Assembly: GCF_014205155.1 (NCBI RefSeq)
Contig: NZ_JACHMX010000001.1
Span: forward strand, 9,052,001 to 9,116,000
Source of the DNA: Amycolatopsis umgeniensis
Lineage (GTDB): Bacteria; Actinomycetota; Actinomycetes; Mycobacteriales; Pseudonocardiaceae
DNA: 64,000 bases
Direction of reading: 5' to 3'
In this document: positions 35,913 to 45,880 of the stretch, in pieces
Layout of the letters: the number at the start of each line of letters is the position of its first letter
How positions within the stretch are numbered: position 1 is the stretch's first letter
Notes under the pieces: model-generated
Databases searched by the model: none
The model's input: the letters and a program-made list of their open reading frames with translations, nothing else
Told to the model about the DNA's origin: nothing
Made by a program: the position numbers and the translations under genes

Positions 35913-36758
35913 GTGGACAGACGACAACTGGCGGACTTCCTGCGCAGCAGACGCGAGCGGATCACCCCCGCCGACGTGGGCCTGCCCGCCGGACCGCGCC
36001 GACGCACTCCCGGCCTGCGCCGCGAAGAGGTGGCGCAGCTGGCGTTCATCTCGACCGAGTACTACACGCGCCTGGAGCAGGCCCGTGGTCCCCGTCCCTC
36101 GCGTGAGGTGCTGGCCGGGCTGACCAGGGCGCTGCGGCTGTCGGATGCGGAGCGCGATCACCTGCACCACCTCGCCGGTGCCCCGCCGGGACCGCCGCCC
36201 GGCCCCTCCCGTGAGGTCCGGCCGAGCATTCTCGCGCTGCTGCAGCGGCTTCCGCAGGCCGCGGCGATCGTGCTGTCCGCGACCTACGAGGTGATCGCCT
36301 GGAACGACCTCGCCGCCGCGCTGATGGAGGACTTCTCCGCGCTGCCGCGGCGCGATCGCAACCTCGTCCGGCGCGCGTTCCTCGGATCGCCGGGGCGGCG
36401 GATGTACGGGGTGTCCGACGTCGAGGAGTTCTCGGCGAGCGCGGTCCGGAACCTGCGTGCCACCGCGGGCCGTTACCCCGACGACCCCGAGATCACCGGT
36501 CTGATCGGCGAACTCCTCGACGGCAGCGAGGAATTCGCCCGGCTGTGGGCCGCGCACGACGTCTGCGCCGCACCCACCCTGTGCAAGACGTTCCAGCATC
36601 CGCTGGTCGGCCCGGTCAGCGTGAACTGCGACGTCCTCGACATCACCGACCGCGACCAGCAGGTCGTGATCTACACCGCCGACCCCGGCACCCCGTCGGA
36701 GAACGCGTTGCGGCTGCTATCGGTCGTCGGGACGCAGCGGATGGACGTCCCGCTCTGA
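35913..36758 (+). CDS. XRE family regulator with MmyB-like ligand domain
   Basis: 281 residues from GTG 35913 (an adjacent GTG at 35910 is possible). HTH at ~20-70: PGLRREEVAQLAFISTEYYT then RLEQARGPRPS. The C-terminal MmyB-like PAS domain carries AAAIVLSATYEVIAWNDLAA and the usual end NALRLLSVVGTQ. Regulators of this type sit divergently next to an SDR gene and control it; the partner here is at 35827. Its 3' end overlaps the convergent PucR gene by 42 bases. Confidence 0.88.
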   Translation: MDRRQLADFLRSRRERITPADVGLPAGPRRRTPGLRREEVAQLAFISTEYYTRLEQARGPRPSREVLAGLTRALRLSDAERDHLHHLAGAPPGPPPGPSREVRPSILALLQRLPQAAAIVLSATYEVIAWNDLAAALMEDFSALPRRDRNLVRRAFLGSPGRRMYGVSDVEEFSASAVRNLRATAGRYPDDPEITGLIGELLDGSEEFARLWAAHDVCAAPTLCKTFQHPLVGPVSVNCDVLDITDRDQQVVIYTADPGTPSENALRLLSVVGTQRMDVPL

Positions 36759-37940
36759 GTGCTTTGTAGGTTCCCTCGATACCAGTGGATCGATCCTCAG
36801 CGCGATGGCCAAGGCGAAGCGGCCCGCCGGGTCGTCGATCGTGCCGCCGAAAAGTGTGCGCAGCTGCCGGATCCGGTAGCGGACGGTCTGGACGTGGACG
36901 TGCAGTTCGACGCCGATCGCCTGGGGCTGGTCGGGCCGCGCGAGCCACGCCGCGAGGGTCGCCGTCAGCCGTTGCCTCGCCGGTTCGGGCAGATCGGCCA
37001 GCGGGGCGAGGACGTCGTTCGCGAACTCGGCGGCGAGTTCGGGATCTGCGGTGAGGAGCAGGTCGATGCGGTGGTCGGTGGTGTGCACGAGGGCGCTGTC
37101 GCCGAGGGCGCCGGTGCGGGCGAGCCGCCACAGCGCACTGGCCCGGCGGGCGCTGAGCGCGGCCGAGTGAAGCGGCACCGCCGGGCCCACCCCGGCCTGG
37201 TCGCGGCCGAGCAGATCCCGGAGCCTGCCGAGGTACCACTCGAGCCTGTCGGCGGGCATGGCCACGGCCGTGAGGTCGTGGTGACGGCCGATCAGCACCC
37301 GTCCCGGCATCCGGTCCAGCAGCTGCGGCGCGACATCGGCACTGGTGACGGCGACGACGAGGCGGCCGGGCAGCACCCACGCCGCCTGGCTCGCGGCGTC
37401 GTCGAGCACCTCTCTGGTGGCCGCCGGTTCGGAGAGCAGCAGGCCGAGGAGCCTGTCCCGCCGCGCTTGCCCGGCCCGCGCCGCCTGTGACCGCGCTTCG
37501 GCGTACCCGTCGGCGGCCGAGGCCGAGAGTTCGGCGATGAAGGCGAAAAGCGCCTCGCCGAGTTCGACGATCGCCTGGGTCGGCAGTTCCACCGCGGGCG
37601 CCGCCGAGGTGAGCTGCCGCCACACCTCCAGCGCCGCCGACTGGTAGAAGCCGAGCATCTCCTCCAGGCTGCGGCCGGCGGTGTGCTGGGCCCGGCCCTG
37701 CGCCCGGTAGACCTCGCGATCGCTGGTGACGTCGGGATGGCCGATCTCGCTGAAGAAGGAGTCGAGCGCGACGTCGAGGGTGGACTGGAGGTTCGCCGCC
37801 GTCCGGTCGTCGAGCGGGATCCGCAGCCCGGCGCGGACCTGGTCCATCGCGGCGGACGCGATCGCGGCGGTGTCCGGCTCCAGCCGGGTCAGCACCGAGG
37901 CGTCCAGCCGGCGCCAGGGCTGTGCCGGCTGCAGGGGCAT
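36717..37940 (-). CDS. PucR/CdaR-type transcriptional regulator
   Basis: 407 residues from ATG 37940. The helical N-terminal half (~20-160, IASAAMDQVRAGLRIPLDDR ...) is a sensor of the kind seen before PucR HTH domains, followed by a GGDEF-like middle and a C-terminal HTH (~330-385) with GVELHVHVQTVRYRIRQLR, the signature of the family. No ligand can be named. Near-perfect 15-bp inverted repeats lie just after its stop side and two bases before its start. A GDSL hydrolase gene is divergent, starting at 38051. Confidence 0.88.
   Translation of the reverse strand: MPLQPAQPWRRLDASVLTRLEPDTAAIASAAMDQVRAGLRIPLDDRTAANLQSTLDVALDSFFSEIGHPDVTSDREVYRAQGRAQHTAGRSLEEMLGFYQSAALEVWRQLTSAAPAVELPTQAIVELGEALFAFIAELSASAADGYAEARSQAARAGQARRDRLLGLLLSEPAATREVLDDAASQAAWVLPGRLVVAVTSADVAPQLLDRMPGRVLIGRHHDLTAVAMPADRLEWYLGRLRDLLGRDQAGVGPAVPLHSAALSARRASALWRLARTGALGDSALVHTTDHRIDLLLTADPELAAEFANDVLAPLADLPEPARQRLTATLAAWLARPDQPQAIGVELHVHVQTVRYRIRQLRTLFGGTIDDPAGRFALAIALRIDPLVSREPTKHSERDVHPLRPDDR
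36763..36777 (+). repeat. 15-bp inverted repeat, left copy (flanks pucR-type gene)
   Basis: TTTGTAGGTTCCCTC at 36763-36777 matches the reverse complement of 37942-37956 (TTTGTAGGTTGCCTC) with one mismatch. This copy is inside the 3' end region of the regulator gene, just past the stop of the convergent XRE gene. Confidence 0.5.
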
Positions 37941-37941
37941 A

Positions 37942-37956
37942 GAGGCAACCTACAAA
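37942..37956 (-). repeat. 15-bp inverted repeat, right copy
   Basis: Second copy, read on the minus strand, lying one base upstream of the ATG of the PucR-type gene (37940) and overlapping its ribosome-binding region. This position suits an autoregulatory operator or the edge of a mobile or recombined segment. Confidence 0.5.
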
Positions 37957-38050
37957 ACTCCGATCAAGAACGCGCGCCTCCGTTCTAGTGGTTCACCCGT
38001 TTCCGGCGGACGCTGACCGCAGCATTCGACGACGCATGCAGGAGGCGGCA

Positions 38051-38923
38051 GTGACACGTTCTCGCTGGGGAAGACTCGCTCGGATCGCCGCGGTGGCGGG
38101 CACCGCACTCACCCTCGTCGGTATCGGGACACCGGCCCTCGCCGCGGCGGAGCGACAGGTGTACGTCGCGATGGGTGACTCGTTCTCGGCGGGCTCCGTG
38201 GTCCTGCCGCAGTCCGATCTGTTCACCTGCGCCCGGTCCGCGATCAACTACGCGGGGCTGCTGGCGAAGCAGCTCAAGGTCGACGAACTGCGCGACGTCA
38301 CCTGCGGCGGCGCGACCACGTCTCATTTCACCAATCCGCAGAAGGGCATCGTCTCCGGCACCAATCCGCCGCAGTACGACGCGCTCTCGGCCGACACGAC
38401 CCTGGTGACGGTCGGTATGGGCGGCAACGACATCGGGCTGGTCGGGCTCGCGTCGTCGTGTGTGAACCTGCTTCCGGTGGGCGCTTCGTGCAAGGCGGCC
38501 AACACCGCGGGCGGGGTGGACAAGTACGCGACCAGGATCGACGCCTTCGCCGCGACCTACGGCACGGTCATCGAGCAGATCCGGCAGCGGGCCCCGCGCG
38601 CCGAGATCGTCATGGTCGGTTACCCGACGGGGATCAAACCTCGCGGCTGCTGGCCGCTGGTCCCGGTGCTGTCGCAGGACGCCGACTACATCCAGGGCAA
38701 CATCGACCGGCTCAACGCGCGGATGGCCGAGCAGTCGGCGGCGCACGGAGCGAAGTACGTCGACATCCGGACGCCGAGCATCGGTCACGACGCCTGCCAG
38801 CCGATCGGCGTCAAATGGATCGAAGGGCTCATCCCGTCGGTGGTGAACAACAGCTTCGCACCGCTGCACCCGAACGCCGCCGGGCTGGCGGCCGTGGTGC
38901 CGAGTATCCGCAAGGTTCTCTGA
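38051..38923 (+). CDS. secreted SGNH/GDSL hydrolase (esterase/lipase)
   Basis: 290 residues from GTG 38051, with GGAGGCGG seven bases before. Signal peptide RLARIAAVAGTALTLVGIGT then PALAAAE. Block I YVAMGDSFSAG carries the catalytic Ser, block III GMGGNDIG the oxyanion Asn, and block V LHPNAAG the catalytic His. Cysteines (LFTCARS, VTCGGA, SSCVN, ASCKA, GCWP, DACQP) fit three disulfides as in Streptomyces SGNH lipases. Acts on ester bonds outside the cell. A 26-bp hairpin separates it from the convergent subtilisin gene. Confidence 0.92.
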   Translation: MTRSRWGRLARIAAVAGTALTLVGIGTPALAAAERQVYVAMGDSFSAGSVVLPQSDLFTCARSAINYAGLLAKQLKVDELRDVTCGGATTSHFTNPQKGIVSGTNPPQYDALSADTTLVTVGMGGNDIGLVGLASSCVNLLPVGASCKAANTAGGVDKYATRIDAFAATYGTVIEQIRQRAPRAEIVMVGYPTGIKPRGCWPLVPVLSQDADYIQGNIDRLNARMAEQSAAHGAKYVDIRTPSIGHDACQPIGVKWIEGLIPSVVNNSFAPLHPNAAGLAAVVPSIRKVL

Positions 38924-38938
38924 CACCCCGGCCCGAAA

Positions 38939-39009
38939 GCGCGTGAAGGCCCCCTTCCCTCGGCCATGGGTTTGAAGTGACCAGCCGAGGGAAGGGGGCC
39001 TTCACGCGC
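38939..39009. terminator. bidirectional hairpin terminator
   Basis: A perfect 26-bp stem (38939-38964 with 38984-39009) and a 19-nt loop, between the stops of the GDSL hydrolase gene (38923) and the convergent subtilisin gene (39017). The arm begins GCGTGAAGGCCCCCTTCCC. A strong two-way terminator; the long perfect arms suggest it may also belong to a dispersed palindrome family. Confidence 0.85.
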
Positions 39010-39016
39010 GGCTACG

Positions 39017-40198
<1,182 letters not shown>

Positions 40199-40382
40199 GT
40201 GTTCGTCCTGTCGTTCGCAGGGGACCGGCCGGTCAAGACCACAGCGGCGGAAAGCGGTCCAGCTCGACCGCATGGGACGGCACCTGCCGAATCCCACGAA
40301 GATCGAGGTTATTGAGCGTTTGATATGTCCGATATCGACTGAATGGGGCAGGACCCGACCTTCGTCTGGCGGCCATTGGCGG

Positions 40383-40414
40383 CGGGGCCCTGCACGGAAA
40401 GTGCACTTCGGCCC
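40383..40414 (+). promoter_or_regulatory. nested hairpin upstream of the Cys-cluster/pentapeptide gene
   Basis: GGGGCC (40383-40388) pairs with GGCCCC (40409-40414), and within it TGCAC (40390-40394) pairs with GTGCA (40400-40404). It lies 53 bases before the GTG start at 40467 and could be a 5' leader structure or an operator. Function unknown. Confidence 0.3.
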
Positions 40415-40466
40415 CTCCGTACCCTGTGGGTGGAACACCTCTCGAGCATCTGGAGTCCGAACCACC

Positions 40467-41270
40467 GTGCCAGCCCTTTCGAGCCTGCGAGCCGACTGCG
40501 AAAACTGCTTCGGTCTGTGCTGTGTCGTCCCGGCCTTCGCGGCGTCGGCCGATTTCGCGATCACCAAACCGGCGGGACAGGCGTGCCCGAACCTTCGCGA
40601 GGACTCCCGGTGCGGCATCCACGACAAGCTCCGTAAGAAGGGCTTCACCGGCTGCACGGTTTACGACTGCTTCGGCGCGGGCCAGAAGGTCTCCCAGATC
40701 ACCTTCGGCGGCGAGGACTGGCGAAAGGCGCCGAAGACGGCGAGGTCGATGTTCGCCGTCTTCCCGGTCATGCGGGATCTGCAGGAGCTGCTCTACTACC
40801 TCACCGAGGCGGCCGCGCTCCCGTCTTCGACGACGATCCGCGCGGACCTGGCCGAGTTGGTCGACCAGACCGAGCGGATGACGCTGGAGACACCCGGCGT
40901 GCTGCGCGAACTCGACGTCCACGCGCACCGGGGCGTGGTGAACGGCCTGCTGCTGCGCGCGAGCGAGCTCGCCCGCGCCGAGGTGCCGGGCAAGAAGAAG
41001 GACCGGCGCGGTGCCGACCTCATCGGCGCGAAACTCAAGGGTTCGAACCTGCGTGGCGCGCTTCTTCGTGGGGCGTACCTGATCGGAGCGGACCTGCGGG
41101 GCGCCGATCTCCGGCAGGCCGACGTCATCGGGGCCGACCTGCGTGACGCCGACATCCGCGGCACGGACTTCCGCGACGCCCTCTTCCTCATCCAGTCTCA
41201 GCTGGACGCGGCCAAGGGCGACGCGACGACGAAGCTGCCGGAGTCGCTCTCCCACCCCTCGCACTGGTAA
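40467..41270 (+). CDS. Cys-cluster plus pentapeptide-repeat fusion protein
   Basis: 267 residues from GTG 40467. The front 60 residues hold eight Cys in a pattern seen in metal-binding proteins: [44 protein letters not shown]. The middle is helical. The end (~185-245) is a run of pentapeptide repeats of the A(D/N)LRG type: [40 protein letters not shown]. The repeats form a right-handed quadrilateral helix as in DNA-gyrase-protecting proteins; the Cys cluster may bind Fe-S or zinc. Cytoplasmic, monocistronic. The exact role is not known. Confidence 0.8.
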   Translation: MPALSSLRADCENCFGLCCVVPAFAASADFAITKPAGQACPNLREDSRCGIHDKLRKKGFTGCTVYDCFGAGQKVSQITFGGEDWRKAPKTARSMFAVFPVMRDLQELLYYLTEAAALPSSTTIRADLAELVDQTERMTLETPGVLRELDVHAHRGVVNGLLLRASELARAEVPGKKKDRRGADLIGAKLKGSNLRGALLRGAYLIGADLRGADLRQADVIGADLRDADIRGTDFRDALFLIQSQLDAAKGDATTKLPESLSHPSHW

Positions 41271-41332
41271 CCGCCACTACCGCAGGGGCAAAGTGCGCAT
41301 CGGATGAGCGGTTTGGCTGCCAGACTGAGGCG

Positions 41333-42286
41333 ATGCGTGCCGATCGCCTGGTGGCCACCCTCCTGCTGATGCAGGCGCGTGGCCGCGTCACGGCTTCCGA
41401 ACTGGCGGACGAACTGGAGATCTCGGTCGCCACGGCCCGGCGTGACCTCGAGGCGCTGTCGGCGGCGGGCGTTCCGGTTTACCCGCAGCCGGGGCGAGGC
41501 GGCGGATGGTCGCTGATCGGCGGCGCGCGAACCGACCTCAGTGGACTGTCGGCATCGGAGGCACAGGCACTGTTCCTGCTCGCCGGGCCGGCGGCGTCGC
41601 TCTCGCCCGAGGTCAAATCCGCGCTGCGGAAACTGGTCCGCGCCCTGCCGGACACCTTCCGGGCCGACGCACAGGCCGCCGCGGACGCTGTCGTCATCGA
41701 CCCGTCGCGGTGGGGTGAACGGGAGAAGGAACGGCCCGAACCGCTCACCGTGCTGCAGGCGGGGATCGTCCGCCGCCGCAAAGTCCGCTTCGGCTATGCG
41801 AAGAAGGGCGCGGAACCGACCGAGCGGCTCGTGGATCCGTGGGGGCTCGTGGACAAGGACGACGTCTGGTACCTCATCGCGGGCACCGACAAGGGCCAGC
41901 GCACCTTCCGCGTCGATCGCATCTCCGACGCCGAGATGAGCGACCTGCCCGCGGGACGGCCGGACGACTTCGAGTTGTCGCGGGCGTGGGATCAGGTGGT
42001 CGACAGGGTCGAGCAGCGCCGTTCGGGGCTGGACGCGACCGTGCTCATCGCCGAGCGGCATCTGCCGATCCTGCAAGACCACTTCGGACGGCACTCCGTC
42101 GTCGAAGAGACGCTGGACGACGGACGCGTGCGGGTGACGGTGTCGGCGCCGGTGGCGTGGATGATCGCCCAGCAACTCGCGGGCTGGGGCTCGATGATCG
42201 AGGTGCTGGGCCCGCCCTCGGTCCGGGAAGAACTCGCGCGGATCGGCGCCGAACTGGTCGAGCGCTACGCGACGCCGGTGCGGTAA
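41333..42286 (+). CDS. HTH/WYL-domain transcriptional regulator (YafY type)
   Basis: 317 residues. Winged HTH at the start: RLVATLLLMQARGRVTASEL, then VATARRDLEALSAAGVPVYP. WYL core ~130-200: VRRRKVRFGYAKKGAE ... DPWGLVDKDDVWYLIAGTDK, followed by a C-terminal extension. Family members sense nucleic-acid or small ligands and often regulate DNA-damage or phage defence genes; no target is visible here. Its 3' end overlaps the convergent AraC gene by 22 bases. Confidence 0.9.
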   Translation: MRADRLVATLLLMQARGRVTASELADELEISVATARRDLEALSAAGVPVYPQPGRGGGWSLIGGARTDLSGLSASEAQALFLLAGPAASLSPEVKSALRKLVRALPDTFRADAQAAADAVVIDPSRWGEREKERPEPLTVLQAGIVRRRKVRFGYAKKGAEPTERLVDPWGLVDKDDVWYLIAGTDKGQRTFRVDRISDAEMSDLPAGRPDDFELSRAWDQVVDRVEQRRSGLDATVLIAERHLPILQDHFGRHSVVEETLDDGRVRVTVSAPVAWMIAQQLAGWGSMIEVLGPPSVREELARIGAELVERYATPVR

Positions 42287-43203
42287 CCCTGCGGGCTGAC
42301 ACCGTGTTCGCGTTTGAACGCGGTGCTGAGCGCGAACGAACTGCCGTAGCCGACCTGCCGGGCGACAGCGCCGATCGTGACGTCGGGGTGCTGACGCAGG
42401 AGATCCGCGGCGAGCGCGATGCGCCAGCCCGCGAGGTAGGCCATCGGCGGTTCGCCCACCGCGGCGGTGAACCGGCGGGCGAACGCGGCCCGGGAAACCC
42501 CGGTGTCGGCCGCGAGGCTCGCCACCGTCCACGGTTCGGAAGGCTTGTGCTGCAACAGTTTCAGCGCTCGTCCGACAACGGGGTCGCTATGCGCCCGGTA
42601 CCAGGCCGGTGCCGCGGCCCCGGGCCGGTCGAACCAGGTCCGCAGCGCGGCGACCAGGATCAGGTCGAGCACCCGGTCCAGGACTGCTTCCTGCCCGGGG
42701 GTGTCCTTGACGATCTCCCCGGCGAGCAACGGCACGAGCGGGTTCTCCCACTCCTCGTCGCGCACGACCAACAGCGACGGCAGCGCGGTGAGGAGCCGTT
42801 TGCTGATCTCGCCCTCCAGCGGGTACGTGCCGGTGAGCAGCACGACGGGGCCGTCCGGGTCGCTGCCCCACGTGCGGACGCCGAGGTCCGACAGTTCGGT
42901 GAGATGTCGTCCGTCCGGGGTCAGGCATTCCTGTCCCGGCAGGATCATCGCCTGCGGTGGGGTGGCCGGATCGTCCGCGACGAGATACGGATCCGGGCCG
43001 CGAGCGATGGCGATGTCGCCGGTGCCGAGACGGACGGCGTCCCCGCGATCGGGCACGACCCAGGACTCGCCGCGGACCTGTGCCATCACCGTCAGCGGTG
43101 CCTCGTCCTCGATGCGCAGCGACCACGGCGGGGTCATGACCGACTTCAGCAGGAACGCGCCGCGGGCGCGGGGTCCGTCGAGCAGACCGGCGAGGGGATC
43201 CAT
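42265..43203 (-). CDS. AraC family regulator with cupin-6 sensor
   Basis: 312 residues. N-terminal cupin-like domain (~10-170) with WSLRIEDEAPLTVMAQVRGE and LGTGDIAIARGPDPYLVADD, then two HTH motifs in the AraC C-terminus: WTVASLAADTGVSRAAFARR and DVTIGAVARQVGYGSSFALS, and the end FKREHGVSPQGYRTG. The family regulates neighbouring oxidoreductases; the divergent NAD(P)-binding protein gene at 43285 (81-bp gap) is the likely target. Confidence 0.9.
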   Translation of the reverse strand: MDPLAGLLDGPRARGAFLLKSVMTPPWSLRIEDEAPLTVMAQVRGESWVVPDRGDAVRLGTGDIAIARGPDPYLVADDPATPPQAMILPGQECLTPDGRHLTELSDLGVRTWGSDPDGPVVLLTGTYPLEGEISKRLLTALPSLLVVRDEEWENPLVPLLAGEIVKDTPGQEAVLDRVLDLILVAALRTWFDRPGAAAPAWYRAHSDPVVGRALKLLQHKPSEPWTVASLAADTGVSRAAFARRFTAAVGEPPMAYLAGWRIALAADLLRQHPDVTIGAVARQVGYGSSFALSTAFKREHGVSPQGYRTGVA

Positions 43204-43284
43204 GCCCCGAAGTGTAGACGATGAAACATGGAACAGAGCCTTTGAACTATGTTCCGTCTCATCCTGAGGCGCTTGACTAAGGGC

Positions 43285-44112
43285 ATGACAAACACGAAGA
43301 ACAACGAAACGGTGCTGGTCCTCGGAGCGACGGGCAAGACCGGCCGCCGGGTGGCGCAGCGGCTGACCGACCAGGGCATCGAGGTCCGGAAGGCCTCACG
43401 GCCCGCGTTCGACTGGGACGACCGCTCGACGTGGACCGCCGCGGTCACCGGGGTCGGCGCGGCCTACCTGACCTACTACCCCGACCTCGCCTTCCCCGGC
43501 GCGGCCGAGGCGATCCGCGACTTCTCGCGACTGGCGGTGGACCACGGTGTCCGGCGGCTGGTGCTGCTGTCCGGCCGCGGCGAGGAGGAAGCCGTGGTCA
43601 GCGAACAGGGCGTGCGTGACTCCGGTGCCGAGTGGACGGTCGTGCGGGCCAGCTGGTTCGCCCAGAACTTCAGCGAGCACTTCCTGCTGGAACCGGTGCT
43701 CGCCGGCGAGATCGTGCTGCCCGCGGGGCAGGTGACCGAACCGTTCATCGACGTCGAGGACATCGTCGACGTCGTGGTGACGGCACTGACCACGGACGGG
43801 CACGACGGCCGCGTCTACGAGCTGACCGGACCCCGGTTGCTCGGTTTCGCGGACGTGGCGGCGGAAATCGGCAAGGCTTCGGGGCGAGATGTCCGGTACG
43901 TTCCGGTCTCCGCGGCGGAATTCGCGGCGGGCGCGGCCGAGCAGGGCGTGCCGGAGGAGGAGATCGAGGGCCTGACCGACCTGTTCACGCGGATCCTCGA
44001 CGGCCGGAACGCATCAGTCACCGGTGACGTCGAGAAGGTGCTGGGCAGGCCTGCGACGGACTTCTCCGACTACGCCGAGAAAGCCGCGGCCACTGGGGTC
44101 TGGAATCGATGA
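43285..44112 (+). CDS. NmrA-like NAD(P)-dependent oxidoreductase
   Basis: 275 residues from ATG 43285. Dinucleotide loop VLVLGATGKTGRRVAQRL at the N-terminus, VRRLVLLSGRGEEEAVVSEQ, and WTVVRASWFAQNFSEHFLLE, the standard NmrA/SDR-a5 signature. Probably reduces a quinone or ketone, or senses redox state; substrate unknown. Followed by a membrane protein with DUF1772 fold in the same direction, and preceded by a divergent AraC regulator. Confidence 0.88.
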   Translation: MTNTKNNETVLVLGATGKTGRRVAQRLTDQGIEVRKASRPAFDWDDRSTWTAAVTGVGAAYLTYYPDLAFPGAAEAIRDFSRLAVDHGVRRLVLLSGRGEEEAVVSEQGVRDSGAEWTVVRASWFAQNFSEHFLLEPVLAGEIVLPAGQVTEPFIDVEDIVDVVVTALTTDGHDGRVYELTGPRLLGFADVAAEIGKASGRDVRYVPVSAAEFAAGAAEQGVPEEEIEGLTDLFTRILDGRNASVTGDVEKVLGRPATDFSDYAEKAAATGVWNR

Positions 44113-44144
44113 AACGAACGGGAATCGGAAGGGAGGCGACAGGA

Positions 44145-44636
44145 ATGTCCACGCTGAGCGAGATCGTCCTGATCGCGGCCGTCATCGCGGCGGGGTTGAT
44201 CGCGGGCTTGTTCTACGCCTACACGTGCTCGGTCATGCCGGGACTGGCGCGGGCCGACGCACGGACGTACGTGACGGGGATGCGCGAGATCAACATCGCG
44301 ATCCTCAACGGCTGGTTCGCGCTGAGCTTCGGCGGCGCGCCACTGCTCGCCGCGGTGGCGGCGGCGCTGCACTTCCGGTCGGAGCTGCGGTCCGCGCTGC
44401 CGTGGATCATCGCGGGATTCGTGCTGCTGCTGGTGATGCTGATCGTGACCATGGCGATCAACGTGCCGTTGAACAACGCGCTCGAAGCCGGTTTCGACGG
44501 TGTCGGCACCGATTTCGAGGCGCTGCGGGCGAAGTTCGAGGGGGTCTGGGAACGGTGGAACCTGGTCCGGACCCTGGCCGCGATCGGCGGCTTCGGCGCT
44601 CTGGTGGGCGGGCTGATCGTGCACGCCCGCGCCTGA
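44145..44636 (+). CDS. DUF1772 (anthrone-oxygenase-like) membrane protein
   Basis: 163 residues from ATG 44145, with GGGAGG upstream; an ATG at 44109 overlapping the preceding stop is an alternative. Four hydrophobic helices: IVLIAAVIAAGLIAGLFYAY, FGGAPLLAAVAAALHF, LPWIIAGFVLLLVMLIVTMA and TLAAIGGFGALVGGLIV. The family motif MAINVPLNNAL is present. Some members are anthrone oxygenases, others have unknown roles. Forms an operon with the NmrA-like gene. Confidence 0.85.
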   Translation: MSTLSEIVLIAAVIAAGLIAGLFYAYTCSVMPGLARADARTYVTGMREINIAILNGWFALSFGGAPLLAAVAAALHFRSELRSALPWIIAGFVLLLVMLIVTMAINVPLNNALEAGFDGVGTDFEALRAKFEGVWERWNLVRTLAAIGGFGALVGGLIVHARA

Positions 44637-44647
44637 CCCGCCAGATG

Positions 44648-45880
44648 TCAGGAGATCTCGGCGAGTTTCCCGGACAGGTAGGCGCGCTCCGCGTCGGTGC
44701 CGGTGAGCGCGATCGCCTCGCGGTAGGCGTCGGCGGCCTCCCCGAACCGGCCGAGACGACGGAGCAGGTCCGCGCGGGTCGCGGGAAGCAGGTGGTAGCC
44801 GGGGAGACCGCCCTCCGCGGTGAGCTCGTCCACCAGTTCGAGCCCGGCCGCGGGCCCCTCGGCCATGGCGACGGCGACGGCGCGGTTCAACGCGACCACC
44901 GGCGAGGGCACGAAACGCAGCAGTTCCCCGTAGAGGGCGGCGATCTGGGCCCAGTCGGTGTCGGAAGGGCCGGGCGCGGTCGCGTGGCAGGCGGCGATGG
45001 CGGCCTGGATCTGGTACTGCCCCGGCACTCCCCGGCGGAGCGCGGATTCCAGCAGTTCGGTGCCCTCGGTGATCTCGGCGGTGTTCCAGCGTCCGCGGTC
45101 CTGCTCCTCGAGCGGGACGAGGGTGCCTTCGCCGCCGACCCGGGTGGCCCGCCGGGCGTCGTGCAGGAGCAGCAGGGCCAGCAGTCCCAGGACTTCCGGT
45201 TCGCCGGGCATCAGTCCGGTGAGGATCCTGGCGAGACGGATGGCCTCGGCGGACAGGTCAGCGCGGAGCAGATCGGTGCCCGCGCTGGCCGAGTACCCCT
45301 CGTTGAACAGCAGGTACAGCATTCCCAGTACCGCGGCGGTGCGTTCGGGCAGCAGCTCCGACGGCGGCACGCGGTACGGGATGCCCGCCGTGCGGATCTT
45401 CCGCTTCACCCGGAGCAGGCGCTGCGCCATCGTCGTCTCGGAGACGAGGAAGGCGCGGGCGATCTCGGCGGTCGTGAGTCCGGCCAGCGTCCGCAACGCG
45501 AGCGCGACCTGACCTTCCAACGGCAAGGCGGGGTGGCAGCAGGTGAAGATCAGGCGCAGCCTGTCGTCGTGGACGCCGCTCTCGTCCCACTCCGGCTCGG
45601 CGGACGCGGTCAGTTCGGCGGCTTCCCGCAGTTTCTCCGCGCCGACGGCCTTCCGCCGGAGCCGGTCGGTGGCCCGGTTGCGCGCGGCCGTGGTCAGCCA
45701 GGCGCCGGGTTTCGCCGGGACACCGTCGCGGGGCCAGGTGCGCACCGCGAGCGCGAAAGCCTCCTGGACGCATTCCTCGGCCAGATCCCAGTCGCCGGTG
45801 ACCCGGATGAGGGTGGCGATCACCTGCCCCGACTCCTCACGGAACGCGTGGGTGATCGCCGTGTCGAGGTCGGTGGTCAC
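44648..45880 (-). CDS. ECF sigma factor with C-terminal DUF6596/TPR region
   Basis: 410 residues from GTG 45880, overlapping the stop of the upstream glycosyltransferase gene as GTGA. Sigma region 2 is IRVTGDWDLAEECVQEAFAL then AVRTWPRDGVP, region 4 GLTTAEIARAFLVSETTMAQ. The long C-terminal part (~190-410) with TPR-like helices (FGEAADAYREAIALTGTDAE) marks the ECF42-like subgroup, usually paired with a DGPF/YCII gene, which is not seen here. Translational coupling to a glycosyltransferase is unusual. Confidence 0.88.
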   Translation of the reverse strand: MTTDLDTAITHAFREESGQVIATLIRVTGDWDLAEECVQEAFALAVRTWPRDGVPAKPGAWLTTAARNRATDRLRRKAVGAEKLREAAELTASAEPEWDESGVHDDRLRLIFTCCHPALPLEGQVALALRTLAGLTTAEIARAFLVSETTMAQRLLRVKRKIRTAGIPYRVPPSELLPERTAAVLGMLYLLFNEGYSASAGTDLLRADLSAEAIRLARILTGLMPGEPEVLGLLALLLLHDARRATRVGGEGTLVPLEEQDRGRWNTAEITEGTELLESALRRGVPGQYQIQAAIAACHATAPGPSDTDWAQIAALYGELLRFVPSPVVALNRAVAVAMAEGPAAGLELVDELTAEGGLPGYHLLPATRADLLRRLGRFGEAADAYREAIALTGTDAERAYLSGKLAEIS

